From SIG710 sp045596925 (GTDB lineage Bacteria; Bacillota; Clostridia; Oscillospirales; CAG-272), in assembly GCA_045596925.1 (NCBI GenBank), contig JAZODH010000062.1:1-49241 (forward strand): DNA of 49,241 bases. Direction: 5' to 3'. Both the position numbers and the translations under genes were made by a program. Below the pieces are notes generated by a model. The model was not told the origin of the DNA. It saw only the letters and a program-made list of their open reading frames with translations, and ran no database searches. This document shows, one piece after another, positions 16,117 through 23,701 of the stretch (positions are counted from its first letter, which is position 1; each line of letters opens with the position of its first letter).

Positions 16117-17139
16117 TCATAAATTGAAATTATCGGAAGTGTCAGCGCCGAAAATATTCTTTTCTATCCATTTTTTGCAGATGTCGTCCGCACCGCCGCC
16201 GACCCTTGCCATAGCACCGTCCACTGCCGCTTTTACGTCGCACATGAACTCGCGGGTGAGAATCTGCTGGAATTTATCGCCAACGGGGATGAATTTCGAC
16301 CAGACGTAGACCCCCGCAGGCTTCAATATCCGACAGAAGTCTCCCAAAGCACGGCAGAGCACGTCGGCAAGCGCCGACTCGTCCTTTGCATGGCGCAAAG
16401 CCTCGTCAAGAGTCTCATCCCCCACCTTCACCGACGAGAAATCAAGATTACTCTCGCTTGAAATTATCTCGCCGTTATGCACGATGCACCCGGTAACCTT
16501 GAAGCCCACGTCAAAAGCCAGATAAATTCCGTCGTACGCCGCCACGCGGCGGCTGCGCACGGCGCATGAGACCGCGTTTTCCACAATATCGGGGGTGATA
16601 CCCATGGTATTTTTCATGCAGGCAACGGGGTCGACCGTAAGGCCCAACCGCGTAAAGGGCAAAAGAAGCTCACCGCTCACCCTGTTATATTCGCCCGAAT
16701 AAATAATGGCCGATCCGATAAGGGTTTTGTCGCGCAGATTATTGAGAAGCAGGACGGACACCTGAGAAAAAAACTCAAGCAGGTTGTCTTGCGGGGATTT
16801 GCGATAGTTGTAATCGCATACCACGCGCGCTACCGAATCACCTTTCAGGTCAACAATGTACGACGTCATGGGGTCGGAGGATATGTCGCACACAAGACTT
16901 ATTATGGTTTTTGATATAGAAAGAAGGCCCGCGCGGCGTCCCGACTTTCCCGTGGCAGGCTTTGTTTGCACCGCCGCGCCGCATTCGGTCAGCAGATCAG
17001 CCACCTTTCCGACGGTCATAAGGCTCAGCCCCGTCCGATGGGCGATCTCACTTCGGCTTACGGAGTCCTTTGAGGAAATTTCGCGAAACACCGCCTCAAT
17101 ATTTTCTCTTCTGATATTTTTCTGACTGGTCCCGGGCAT
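16117..17139 (-). CDS. ROK-family-like transcriptional regulator, degenerate kinase domain
   Basis: 340 residues. The N-terminus (IEAVFREISSKDSVSRSEIA, RTGLSLMTVGKVADLL) is a winged helix-turn-helix like those of NagC/XylR-type ROK repressors. The remaining 260 residues have the two-lobed ROK build (YLAFDVGFKVTGCIVHNGEI in place of the usual D-x-G-x-T phosphate loop; GDETLDEAL), but the CxCGxxGC zinc motif is absent. It is therefore likely a repressor with altered or lost sugar binding. ATG at 17139 follows AAGGGGGG. It diverges from the glp operon, whose regulation it may share; that is inference from position only. Confidence 0.75.
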   Translation of the reverse strand: MPGTSQKNIRRENIEAVFREISSKDSVSRSEIAHRTGLSLMTVGKVADLLTECGAAVQTKPATGKSGRRAGLLSISKTIISLVCDISSDPMTSYIVDLKGDSVARVVCDYNYRKSPQDNLLEFFSQVSVLLLNNLRDKTLIGSAIIYSGEYNRVSGELLLPFTRLGLTVDPVACMKNTMGITPDIVENAVSCAVRSRRVAAYDGIYLAFDVGFKVTGCIVHNGEIISSESNLDFSSVKVGDETLDEALRHAKDESALADVLCRALGDFCRILKPAGVYVWSKFIPVGDKFQQILTREFMCDVKAAVDGAMARVGGGADDICKKWIEKNIFGADTSDNFNL

Positions 17140-17242
17140 TTTTAACCCCCCTTTACTATTGCTTACATTATATATCATTCCCGAAAAAAAGTCAAGAAAA
17201 ACCGAAAAAAGCATAATTTCTCGACGGTTTTTGGCAAAGCTA

Positions 17243-17271
17243 TTGACAAACGGAAAGAAACGCTCTATAAT
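17243..17271 (+). promoter_or_regulatory. Consensus SigA promoter of the glp operon
   Basis: TTGACA (17243-17248), 17-base spacer, TATAAT (17266-17271), a perfect match in both hexamers. Transcription should start near 17278, ahead of the leader terminator. Confidence 0.92.
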
Positions 17272-17293
17272 AGATGCAGATACAGAGATTTGG

Positions 17294-17352
17294 AGACGTA
17301 TCGGAATACATGGCAGCGTTTTTAGGTGCCGTGTGTTTTGGCGTCTTTTTTT
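17294..17352 (+). promoter_or_regulatory. Leader terminator, likely GlpP antitermination target
   Basis: Within the 5' leader, ACATGGCA (17308-17315) pairs with TGCCGTGT (17327-17334), and an outer AGACG (17294-17298) pairs with CGTCT (17342-17346), followed by seven T's. This is an intrinsic terminator between promoter and first gene. In Bacillus subtilis, GlpP bound to glycerol-3-phosphate overrides such leader terminators of glpD and glpFK. The gene for GlpP is the last gene of this same operon. Confidence 0.75.
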
Positions 17353-17382
17353 GTTTGCCAGAACGAAAGGAATTATTTAGAA

Positions 17383-18810
17383 ATGAAGAAAATCGCAATA
17401 ATCGGCGGCGGCGTTATCGGCGCGATGATAGCAAGAGAGTTATCGAGATACGAGCTTGACGTCACCGTTCTTGAGAAGGAATCCGACGTGGCAATGGGTG
17501 CCACTCGCGCAAATTCCGCCATCGTCCATGCGGGATTTGACGCAAAAGAAGGCAGTATGAAGGCGAAAATGAACGTTCAAGGCTCGGTCTTGATGGAGAA
17601 TGTCTGTGCTGACCTTGGCGTAAAATATCAGCGCAACGGCTCTCTGGTCATCGGCTTTTGTGACGAAGACAGAGCCGAGCTTGAAAAGCTCTGCCATCGC
17701 GGAAAAATCAACGGTGTTGAAGGTCTGCGCGTAATTGATGCGGACGAGCTGAGAGCGCTTGAGCCGAATATTTCGCGAAACGCCACCTGCGCCCTCCACG
17801 CACCCACAGGTGCTATCGTCTGCCCTTACGAGCTTTGCATAGCCGCCATGGGCAACGCCATGGACAACGGTGCAAAGTTGATTCTTGATTTTGAGGTGTC
17901 CTCTATTGATCGTATCGAAAATGGCTTTGTCATCACATCGGATGACGGTCAGAGATTTGAGGCCGATTACGTCATCAACGCCGCAGGAATATATTCGGAC
18001 AAAATTGCAAAAATGACAGGCGATAACTCCTTTGACATTCACCCCAGACGCGGAGAATACGTTCTCCTTGACCGCGAATGCGGCGGCACCGTCACCCACA
18101 CTATCTTCCGAACACCGAGCAAAATGGGAAAAGGTATTCTGATAACACCTACCGTCGACGGGAACCTGCTCACGGGTCCTACGTCTGTTGACATGGAGGA
18201 TAAAGAGGACAAATCCACAACCGCGCAGGGACTCGCAAAACTGATGGGCGAGGCCTGCGAAAATATTGAGGGCGGCGTGCCCTACGGCAAGTCGATCACC
18301 TCCTTCTGCGGGCTGCGCGCCGTAGGAAGCACGGGCGATTTCATAATCAACGCAAAAGAGAGATTTATAAACGTGGCGGGTATCGAATCCCCCGGTCTTT
18401 CCTCTGCTCCCGCTATTGCCCTTTACGTCCGTGATCTTTTGGCGGCCGAGGGGCTTGAGCTGACCGCAAAGAGTGATTTTGACCCCATTCGCCAGCCAAA
18501 GCACCATTTCAGAGAGGTAAGCATCGAAGAAAAGAACAAAATGATAGCCCGCGATCCCGCATACGGACGCATTATCTGCCGTTGCGAGACTGTTTCCGAG
18601 GGAGAAATTCTTGATGCGATACGGTCAAATCCCCCGGCACACGACATTGACGGCGTCAAGCGCCGCACCCGTGCGGGCATGGGACGCTGTCAAGGCGGAT
18701 TCTGCGGACCTTACGTCATGGCGCTTATCGCAAAAGAGCGCGGAATCGAGTTTAAAAAAGTGACCAAAGCGGGCGGAAATTCCACAATGGTCATCGGAAA
18801 GACAAAGTAA
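17383..18810 (+). CDS. GlpA-like FAD-dependent glycerol-3-phosphate dehydrogenase with BFD domain
   Basis: 475 residues. KKIAIIGGGVIGAMIARELS is the FAD Rossmann motif, followed by the DAO-family body (ATRANSAIVHAGFD; GIYSDKIAKM). The C-terminal part has CRCE (from IICRCETVSEGEI) and CQGGFC, the four Cys of a BFD-like [2Fe-2S] domain, as in GlpA. It is expected to oxidise glycerol-3-phosphate to dihydroxyacetone phosphate together with the next two proteins. ATG at 17383 has AAAGGA upstream and lies 30 bases past the leader terminator. It is shorter than E. coli GlpA (542 residues). Other 2-hydroxy acids cannot be excluded as substrates. Confidence 0.82.
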   Translation: MKKIAIIGGGVIGAMIARELSRYELDVTVLEKESDVAMGATRANSAIVHAGFDAKEGSMKAKMNVQGSVLMENVCADLGVKYQRNGSLVIGFCDEDRAELEKLCHRGKINGVEGLRVIDADELRALEPNISRNATCALHAPTGAIVCPYELCIAAMGNAMDNGAKLILDFEVSSIDRIENGFVITSDDGQRFEADYVINAAGIYSDKIAKMTGDNSFDIHPRRGEYVLLDRECGGTVTHTIFRTPSKMGKGILITPTVDGNLLTGPTSVDMEDKEDKSTTAQGLAKLMGEACENIEGGVPYGKSITSFCGLRAVGSTGDFIINAKERFINVAGIESPGLSSAPAIALYVRDLLAAEGLELTAKSDFDPIRQPKHHFREVSIEEKNKMIARDPAYGRIICRCETVSEGEILDAIRSNPPAHDIDGVKRRTRAGMGRCQGGFCGPYVMALIAKERGIEFKKVTKAGGNSTMVIGKTK

Positions 18811-18823
18811 GGAGGAAACGGAT

Positions 18824-20062
18824 ATGCAGACAAAAGAGCTTGTAATTATCGGCGGCGGCCCTGCGGGCATGAGCGCGGCCATCGCGGCATATGAGGACGG
18901 TATCCGCGACCTTCTCATAATCGAGCGCGACGATTCCTTGGGCGGGATCCTTCAGCAATGTATACACAATGGTTTCGGTCTCCATCGCTTCGGAGAGGAG
19001 CTTACCGGTCCCGAGTACGCATGGCGCTACGAAAAGAAGGTAAAAGAATTGAACATTCCCGTGAAGCTGAGCACCATGGTCCTTGACGTCACCGAGGACA
19101 AGGTAATAACTGCCACAAACAGCGCAGAAGGTATATTTCAGATTCAGGCAAAGGCGATCATCCTTGCCATGGGCTGTCGTGAAAGACCCAAGGGGGCTTT
19201 GAACATAGCAGGACACCGTCCGTCGGGCATTTACAGCGCAGGAATGGCACAGAAATTAGTCAACATGAAAGGCTTTATGCCCGGCAAGAACGTGGTCATC
19301 CTCGGTTCGGGCGACATCGGACTTATTATGGCTCGGCGCATGACACTGGAGGGCGCAAAGGTCCACGCGGTCTGCGAGCTGATGCCCTATTCGGGCGGTC
19401 TCGCCAGAAACATCGAGCAATGTCTCAATGATTTCGGCATTCCCTTGAAGCTGTCCCACACAGTGGTGAACATTCACGGAAAAGAGCGCCTTGAGGGAGT
19501 AACCATTGCAAAAGTTGATGAGCGACGCCGACCTGTTGCGGGCACCGAGGAATTTATCGCGTGTGATACCCTGCTCCTCTCGGTCGGTCTTATTCCCGAG
19601 AATGAGCTGACCAAGTCCGCAGGCGTCACCCTTGACTGCGTAACGGGCGGCGCGGTGGTAGATCAAAACCGCCAAACGGAGGTTGAAGGCATCTTCTCCT
19701 GCGGAAACGTTCTGCACGTTCACGACCTGGTCGACTACGTTTCGGAGGAAGCAGAGATCGCAGGCCGCGGCGCATCGGCTTATATTCGCGGCGAGCTTGT
19801 ACCCACAAAAAACACAACGATAAAAACAGACGGAAAGATCCGCTACACAGTGCCCGAAAGGATCACCTCAGACGGCGACGTGAACGTTTATTTCAGAGTT
19901 TCCGACGTTTTCCGCGACAAAAAGGTCACAGTAAAAAGCGGAGACAGAATCATATATCAAAAGAAGCACCTGAAGCTTGCCCCCGGCGAGATGGAGTGCG
20001 TAAAGCTGACATCAGACAAGCTTGAGGGCGTGGATGAGCTGATTTTCGGATTGGAGGACTGA
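18824..20062 (+). CDS. FAD/NAD(P)-dependent oxidoreductase subunit of the glp operon
   Basis: 412 residues. Two dinucleotide-binding motifs are seen: ELVIIGGGPAGMSAAIAAYE at the N-terminus for FAD and VVILGSGDIGLIMARRMTLE near residue 155 for NAD(P). GIFSCGNVLHVHDLVDYVSEE matches the C-terminal FAD motif of the HcnB/SoxA-alpha-like oxidoreductases. It probably passes electrons from the GlpA-like flavoprotein to a pyridine nucleotide or another carrier. ATG at 18824 follows AAGGAGGAAACGG. The gap to the next gene is four bases. Confidence 0.8.
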   Translation: MQTKELVIIGGGPAGMSAAIAAYEDGIRDLLIIERDDSLGGILQQCIHNGFGLHRFGEELTGPEYAWRYEKKVKELNIPVKLSTMVLDVTEDKVITATNSAEGIFQIQAKAIILAMGCRERPKGALNIAGHRPSGIYSAGMAQKLVNMKGFMPGKNVVILGSGDIGLIMARRMTLEGAKVHAVCELMPYSGGLARNIEQCLNDFGIPLKLSHTVVNIHGKERLEGVTIAKVDERRRPVAGTEEFIACDTLLLSVGLIPENELTKSAGVTLDCVTGGAVVDQNRQTEVEGIFSCGNVLHVHDLVDYVSEEAEIAGRGASAYIRGELVPTKNTTIKTDGKIRYTVPERITSDGDVNVYFRVSDVFRDKKVTVKSGDRIIYQKKHLKLAPGEMECVKLTSDKLEGVDELIFGLED

Positions 20063-20066
20063 TAGA

Positions 20067-20426
20067 ATGGCAGAGAAAATTCAAACAAGAGAGCTGACCT
20101 GCATCGTTTGTCCCCGCGGTTGCAACCTAACAGTAAAGCATGAAGGCAAAAACATTCTTTCGGTTGAAGGAAACGTTTGCGTTCGAGGCAAAAAATACGC
20201 AGAGGACGAGGTCGTCTGCCCTCGCCGCACGGTGACGACAACCGTCAAGTGTGAGGACGGCGGTGTGGTTGCGGTAAAGACCCGCGAGACCATCGAAAAA
20301 GAGAAAATGTTTGAGTGTATGGAAAAGATAAATTCGGTTGTGGCTTCCCTGCCCGTAAAGATCGGTGACGTGATAATCTCCGACGTTTGCGGGACGGACA
20401 TTATTGCCACTCAGAACAGAGGCTGA
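20067..20426 (+). CDS. DUF1667 Cys-rich small subunit
   Basis: 119 residues. Five Cys fall in the first 50 positions: CIVCPRGC, then GNVCVRGKKY and VVCPRRT, as in the DUF1667 family, whose members are found next to GlpA-like dehydrogenases in Firmicutes and Spirochaetes. The Cys are likely to bind an iron-sulfur cluster or metal, so this protein may stand in for the absent GlpC. ATG at 20067 has GGAGG nine bases upstream; it starts four bases after the preceding stop. Confidence 0.85.
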   Translation: MAEKIQTRELTCIVCPRGCNLTVKHEGKNILSVEGNVCVRGKKYAEDEVVCPRRTVTTTVKCEDGGVVAVKTRETIEKEKMFECMEKINSVVASLPVKIGDVIISDVCGTDIIATQNRG

Positions 20427-20427
20427 T

Positions 20428-20985
20428 ATGAAAACAGAAGAAAAGTTCCCTTTCGGTGAAGTCATCGCGGCAACACGGACGGAAAGTGATTTTTCAGCGG
20501 CCATAGAATCGGACGTTGACACTATTTTCGACCTTGCTCCAGACATTATGACCGTTGCCCCGAGACTGAAGGCGGCACACAATGCGGGCAAAAAGCTTTT
20601 TATCCACATTGACCTGTCAAAGGGCTTGGGACGGGACGAAAGCGGCATGAAATATCTGAAATTTCTCGGAATTGACGGTATTATCAGCACGAAAAGCTCT
20701 ATGATAAAAATTGCCCGTGAGCTTGGGCTGACCACGGTACAGCGTTTCTTCATCGTGGATTCCCGATTTATCGAATCCACCGCAGACGCGCTGAAAAGCT
20801 CAAGGCCCCACATGATCGAGATCATGCCGGGCACGGTCACAAAGGTCATTGCAAAGCTGAAGTCTACTACACAAACGCCGATTATCGCAGGCGGTCTTAT
20901 CGAGAGTGCAGACGAAGTCGCCGCCGCACTTGAAAGCGGCGCCGCGGCTGTTTCAGCGGGCAAACGAGAGCTTTGGATAAAATAA
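20428..20985 (+). CDS. glpP: GlpP glycerol-3-phosphate-responsive antiterminator
   Basis: 185 residues, TIM-barrel-like. FPFGEVIAATRTESDFSAAI, KKLFIHIDLSKGLGRDESG, IDGIISTKSSMIKIARELGL, TVQRFFIVDS, HMIEIMPGTV and IIAGGLIESADEV are the conserved blocks of GlpP. It binds glycerol-3-phosphate and then mRNA leaders, preventing termination. ATG at 20428 starts one base after the previous stop. Its likely target is the leader terminator at 17294-17352 of its own operon, giving positive autoregulation. glpF and glpK are not in the window. Confidence 0.93.
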   Translation: MKTEEKFPFGEVIAATRTESDFSAAIESDVDTIFDLAPDIMTVAPRLKAAHNAGKKLFIHIDLSKGLGRDESGMKYLKFLGIDGIISTKSSMIKIARELGLTTVQRFFIVDSRFIESTADALKSSRPHMIEIMPGTVTKVIAKLKSTTQTPIIAGGLIESADEVAAALESGAAAVSAGKRELWIK

Positions 20986-20986
20986 C

Positions 20987-21018
20987 AAAAACGCTTGGTC
21001 AAAACCAAGCGTTTTTTA
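20987..21018 (+). terminator. Terminator of the glp operon
   Basis: AAACGCTTGG / CCAAGCGTTT stem with a TCAAAA loop, followed by a T-run. Confidence 0.95.
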
Positions 21019-21109
21019 TAGACAAGCCGTTTTTTTGTAAATCTCATTTTCTTTGCAAAAGAAAATGAAAACGGTGAAGTTTGAGGAAATGATTTTGTTT
21101 TTTGCTGTC

Positions 21110-21134
21110 GGGTCGTCGAGGCGCAGACCCCTAC
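21110..21134. repeat. CCCCTAC-type hairpin repeat, copy 1
   Basis: GGGTC, an inner CG-rich section, then GACCCCTAC. It resembles copies at 21197, 40641 and 40702 in having a GGG(T/C)C-G...C-G(A/C)CCC palindrome that ends CCCCTAC or CCCCTGC. Confidence 0.6.
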
Positions 21135-21196
21135 CGTGTTTGGTTTATTCGTTCATATACAACACCCCGTGAGATCTATTTGATTTCTTTGTTCTC

Positions 21197-21222
21197 GGGT
21201 CGCCGAGGACGTCGACCCCTAC
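21197..21222. repeat. CCCCTAC-type hairpin repeat, copy 2
   Basis: GGGTCGCCGAGG followed by ACGTCGACCCCTAC; 87 bases from copy 1 and in the same orientation. Confidence 0.6.
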
Positions 21223-21239
21223 AAAAATTTGTTTAACAA

Positions 21240-21269
21240 AAAACGGTGATGTTTAGTCACCGTTTTTTT
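21240..21269. terminator. Bidirectional terminator
   Basis: ACGGTGA (21243-21249) and TCACCGT (21257-21263) with a T-run on the right and an A-run on the left. Confidence 0.8.
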
Positions 21270-21291
21270 GTCAGATTAGTTTGGTGGGTCC

Positions 21292-21343
21292 AGCCACCTT
21301 TTCAAAGGGGGCTGGGGGTTTGGGGCTTTTTTCAAAAAGCCCC
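21292..21343 (-). repeat. GC-rich 3'-end repeat with terminator hairpin, copy 1
   Basis: Contains GGGGCTTTTT/AAAAAGCCCC (21322-21343) next to a run of G-rich bases (GGGGGCTGGGGGTTT). A close relative lies at 40840-40887. Both sit just past the stop codon of a minus-strand gene (lysA here), so they may serve as its terminator. Confidence 0.65.
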
Positions 21344-21356
21344 AATCGCATCTCCT

Positions 21357-22682
21357 TTATACGTCCAAAGCCGCCACATCCTCGGGGGTCTCACGGCGGA
21401 CTGCAAGATAGTCGCGGTCGCCGTCCAGCATTACAACGGGAAGCCTGGGCACCCTGTTGTAATTTGATGCCATGGAATAATGGTACGCGCCCGTAGTAAG
21501 GCAGGCGAGCAGGTCACCGCGTCCCATGGTCTCGGGCAGAGGTACGTTCTCCTGGAGCAGGTCGCCGCTCTCACAGCATCTGCCCGCAACGGTGCACAGA
21601 GGTGAGCCGTTGGGCACCTCTCCGGCAACGGGAATGATGGTATAAGGCGATCCGTAAAGCGCATAACGGGGGTTGTCGGTCATACCGCCGTCAACCGAAA
21701 CATAGCGCTTATAACCGGGAATATTCTTGACGGTGCCAACGGAGTAAACGGTCAGTCCGGCGTCGGCAACTATGCTTCTGCCAGGCTCAAACGCGATCTC
21801 GGGAAGCGTTATTCCAAGCTTTTTCGCATGGGCGTGCATAAATTCGCCAACCTGCGCGATATTCGCCGCAATATCTATCTCGGGCTGATCTGCCGTGTAG
21901 CGCACGCCGTAACCGCCGCCGATATCAAGCTCGTCTGCAAGGTAGCCTTGCGTCTCTGCAATATGCGCCACAAAGTCAAGCATGACCTGAGAAGCGCGTA
22001 TATAAACGTCCGAGTCAAAGACCTGGGAGCCTACGTGGCAATGGAAGCCGCGAAACCGAATATTTTCAAGGGAAAGGGCGATCTTCGTTATTTGGTCAGC
22101 CTGTCCCGTCTCAATAGCCGAGCCAAATTTTGAATCGACCTTACCCGTAGCGACCGCCGCGTATGTATGTGGGTCAATTCCGGGGGTCAGGCGAAGAAGC
22201 ACGCGCTGAACGAGTGAATGACTGCGTGCGATCTTGTCAATGGCATAAAGCTCCTCCACATTGTCGACAACGAAATATCCGACACCGTTTTCAATAGCGT
22301 ATTCAATATCCGCATCGGTCTTGTTGTTTGAGTGGAAATAAGCCTTTTCGAGGGGAAATCCTGCGCGCTTTGCCGTGTAGATCTCGCCGCAGGAAACTAC
22401 GTCGGTACCCATCCCCTCCTCGCGCATTATTTCGTAAAGACGCTTGAAAGATGCCGCCTTTGAGGCATAGAGCACACGTCCGCGATCGCCAAAAGCCTTG
22501 CGAACTGCTCCCAGATAGGTACGGCAACGTTCTCTTATTCTCTGCTCGTCGTAAAAGTAGCAGGGAGTGCCGTACTTTTCTGCCAGGGGGGTCAAAGGGC
22601 GTCCCGCAAAGCAAAGCTCGCCCGTCTCGCTCCTGGACAAATTTTCACAGATGATCTCTCTTTTATTTTCTGTTAAAGTCAC
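21357..22682 (-). CDS. lysA: Diaminopimelate decarboxylase
   Basis: 441 residues; makes L-lysine from meso-diaminopimelate. VLYASKAASF carries the PLP Lys (about K75). GFHCHVGSQ, ELDIGGGYGVRY, FEPGRSIVADAG and the dimer-partner CCESGD complete the fold type III decarboxylase signature. GTG start at 22682 with AGGAG 9-10 bases upstream. It is the last gene of dapA-dapB-ddh-lysA, 17 bases after ddh, and thus under the lysine riboswitch at the head of the operon. Confidence 0.97.
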   Translation of the reverse strand: MTLTENKREIICENLSRSETGELCFAGRPLTPLAEKYGTPCYFYDEQRIRERCRTYLGAVRKAFGDRGRVLYASKAASFKRLYEIMREEGMGTDVVSCGEIYTAKRAGFPLEKAYFHSNNKTDADIEYAIENGVGYFVVDNVEELYAIDKIARSHSLVQRVLLRLTPGIDPHTYAAVATGKVDSKFGSAIETGQADQITKIALSLENIRFRGFHCHVGSQVFDSDVYIRASQVMLDFVAHIAETQGYLADELDIGGGYGVRYTADQPEIDIAANIAQVGEFMHAHAKKLGITLPEIAFEPGRSIVADAGLTVYSVGTVKNIPGYKRYVSVDGGMTDNPRYALYGSPYTIIPVAGEVPNGSPLCTVAGRCCESGDLLQENVPLPETMGRGDLLACLTTGAYHYSMASNYNRVPRLPVVMLDGDRDYLAVRRETPEDVAALDV

Positions 22683-22699
22683 GATATAAGTCTCCTAAA

Positions 22700-23677
22700 T
22701 TACAGCATATGAGCGCGAAGCTCTTCGGGGGTGAGGATAGAAAGATCGGCAGGAGCTATGTCAAAGACAGTCTTGCAGCCGAAAATTCCTCTCTTTGCCA
22801 TGCGGTCCACCGCCCGGGCGCAAGCCACCAGAACGCTTCCCGTAAATTCGGGGTTTGAATCAAGTGCCAGACTGAACTCGACCGTATGACCGTGCTCACC
22901 CTCAAGTCCCGTTTTGCCCGAGCGGAGAACAGAGCCTCCGTGGGGCATACCGCCGTGCTTTTCGTTCAGCTCCTCTTGGGAAATAAACGTAACGGTGGTA
23001 TCGTAGTCCTCAAAATAGTTGGGCATGGTCTTGATAGCCTGTTCTATCTTCGCCTTATCCGCACCCTCCTGCGCTACAACGTAGCATTCACGCAGGTGCT
23101 TTTGGCGAGTAGTCAGCTCGGGCATCTCCCCACGACGGACAGCATCCATAGCCTGTTCGATCGGAACGGTATACTGTCTTGCATCGGCAACACCCTCGAT
23201 GCGTCGGATAGCATCGGAATGTCCCTGGCTGATGCCGCGACCCCAGAAGGTATAATCTGCACCTTCGGGAAGCGCCGCGGACGCGTAGAGTCTCGCCACG
23301 GAAAACAGACCCGGGTCCCAGCCGCCGGCAATAAGAGCCGTATGGCCCGTCTCGGCAGCGGCGCAATCTACATTTTCAAAGTGAACGGGAATTTTCGCGT
23401 GAGTGTCAAAGCTGTCGACTACGTTAAAATCACGAGCCAAAGCAGGTGTAAATTCGGGCAGGTCGGTGGCACTTCCGCCACAGATGACAAGAACGTCGAT
23501 CTTGCCCTTGAAGCCCTCAAGCTCGGACACGTTGTAAACAGGCACACCTGTCAGGGTCTTCACCGTATCGGGAGCACGGCGGGTAAAGACACCCACCATC
23601 TCCATATCCTTATTCTGACGGGCGGCAAGCTCAACGCCGCGCCCCAGATTTCCGTAGCCGTAAATGGCAATCTTCAT
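22700..23677 (-). CDS. ddh: meso-Diaminopimelate dehydrogenase
   Basis: 325 residues, the usual length for the family. IAIYGYGNLGRGVELAA is the NADP-binding motif; GGSATDLPEFTPALARDFNVVDSFDTH is a hallmark segment (here in two overlapping pieces), as is IAGGWDPGLFSVAR, with WGRGISQGHSDA at the substrate site. The enzyme converts tetrahydrodipicolinate directly to meso-diaminopimelate with NADPH and ammonia, replacing four steps of the acylated routes. ATG at 23677 was chosen over an upstream in-frame start since AGAGAG stands seven bases before it. Confidence 0.96.
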   Translation of the reverse strand: MKIAIYGYGNLGRGVELAARQNKDMEMVGVFTRRAPDTVKTLTGVPVYNVSELEGFKGKIDVLVICGGSATDLPEFTPALARDFNVVDSFDTHAKIPVHFENVDCAAAETGHTALIAGGWDPGLFSVARLYASAALPEGADYTFWGRGISQGHSDAIRRIEGVADARQYTVPIEQAMDAVRRGEMPELTTRQKHLRECYVVAQEGADKAKIEQAIKTMPNYFEDYDTTVTFISQEELNEKHGGMPHGGSVLRSGKTGLEGEHGHTVEFSLALDSNPEFTGSVLVACARAVDRMAKRGIFGCKTVFDIAPADLSILTPEELRAHML

Positions 23678-23701
23678 TTGAGTTCTCTCTTTCAAATTGG
23701 A

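Larger units (their letters stand above)
21019..21356. other. Gene-free interval with several hairpin repeats
   Basis: No open frame with a ribosome binding site is seen here. The interval holds an AT-rich 10-bp hairpin (CATTTTCTTT/AAAGAAAATG, 21045-21067), two hairpins of the CCCCTAC family, a bidirectional terminator and a GC-rich 3'-end repeat; the last four are listed separately. Confidence 0.8.

Noticed and set aside
16117..17139. Active sugar kinase of the ROK family
   Set aside because: The phosphate-binding and zinc motifs are missing and there is an N-terminal winged helix, so a regulator is the better reading.
17440..18507. A 355-codon open frame on the minus strand
   Set aside because: Antisense to the GlpA-like gene, which is certain; Cys/His content arises from the opposite strand.
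21110..21222. CRISPR-like repeats
   Set aside because: Only two diverged palindromic copies 87 bases apart; no regular spacers and no cas genes.
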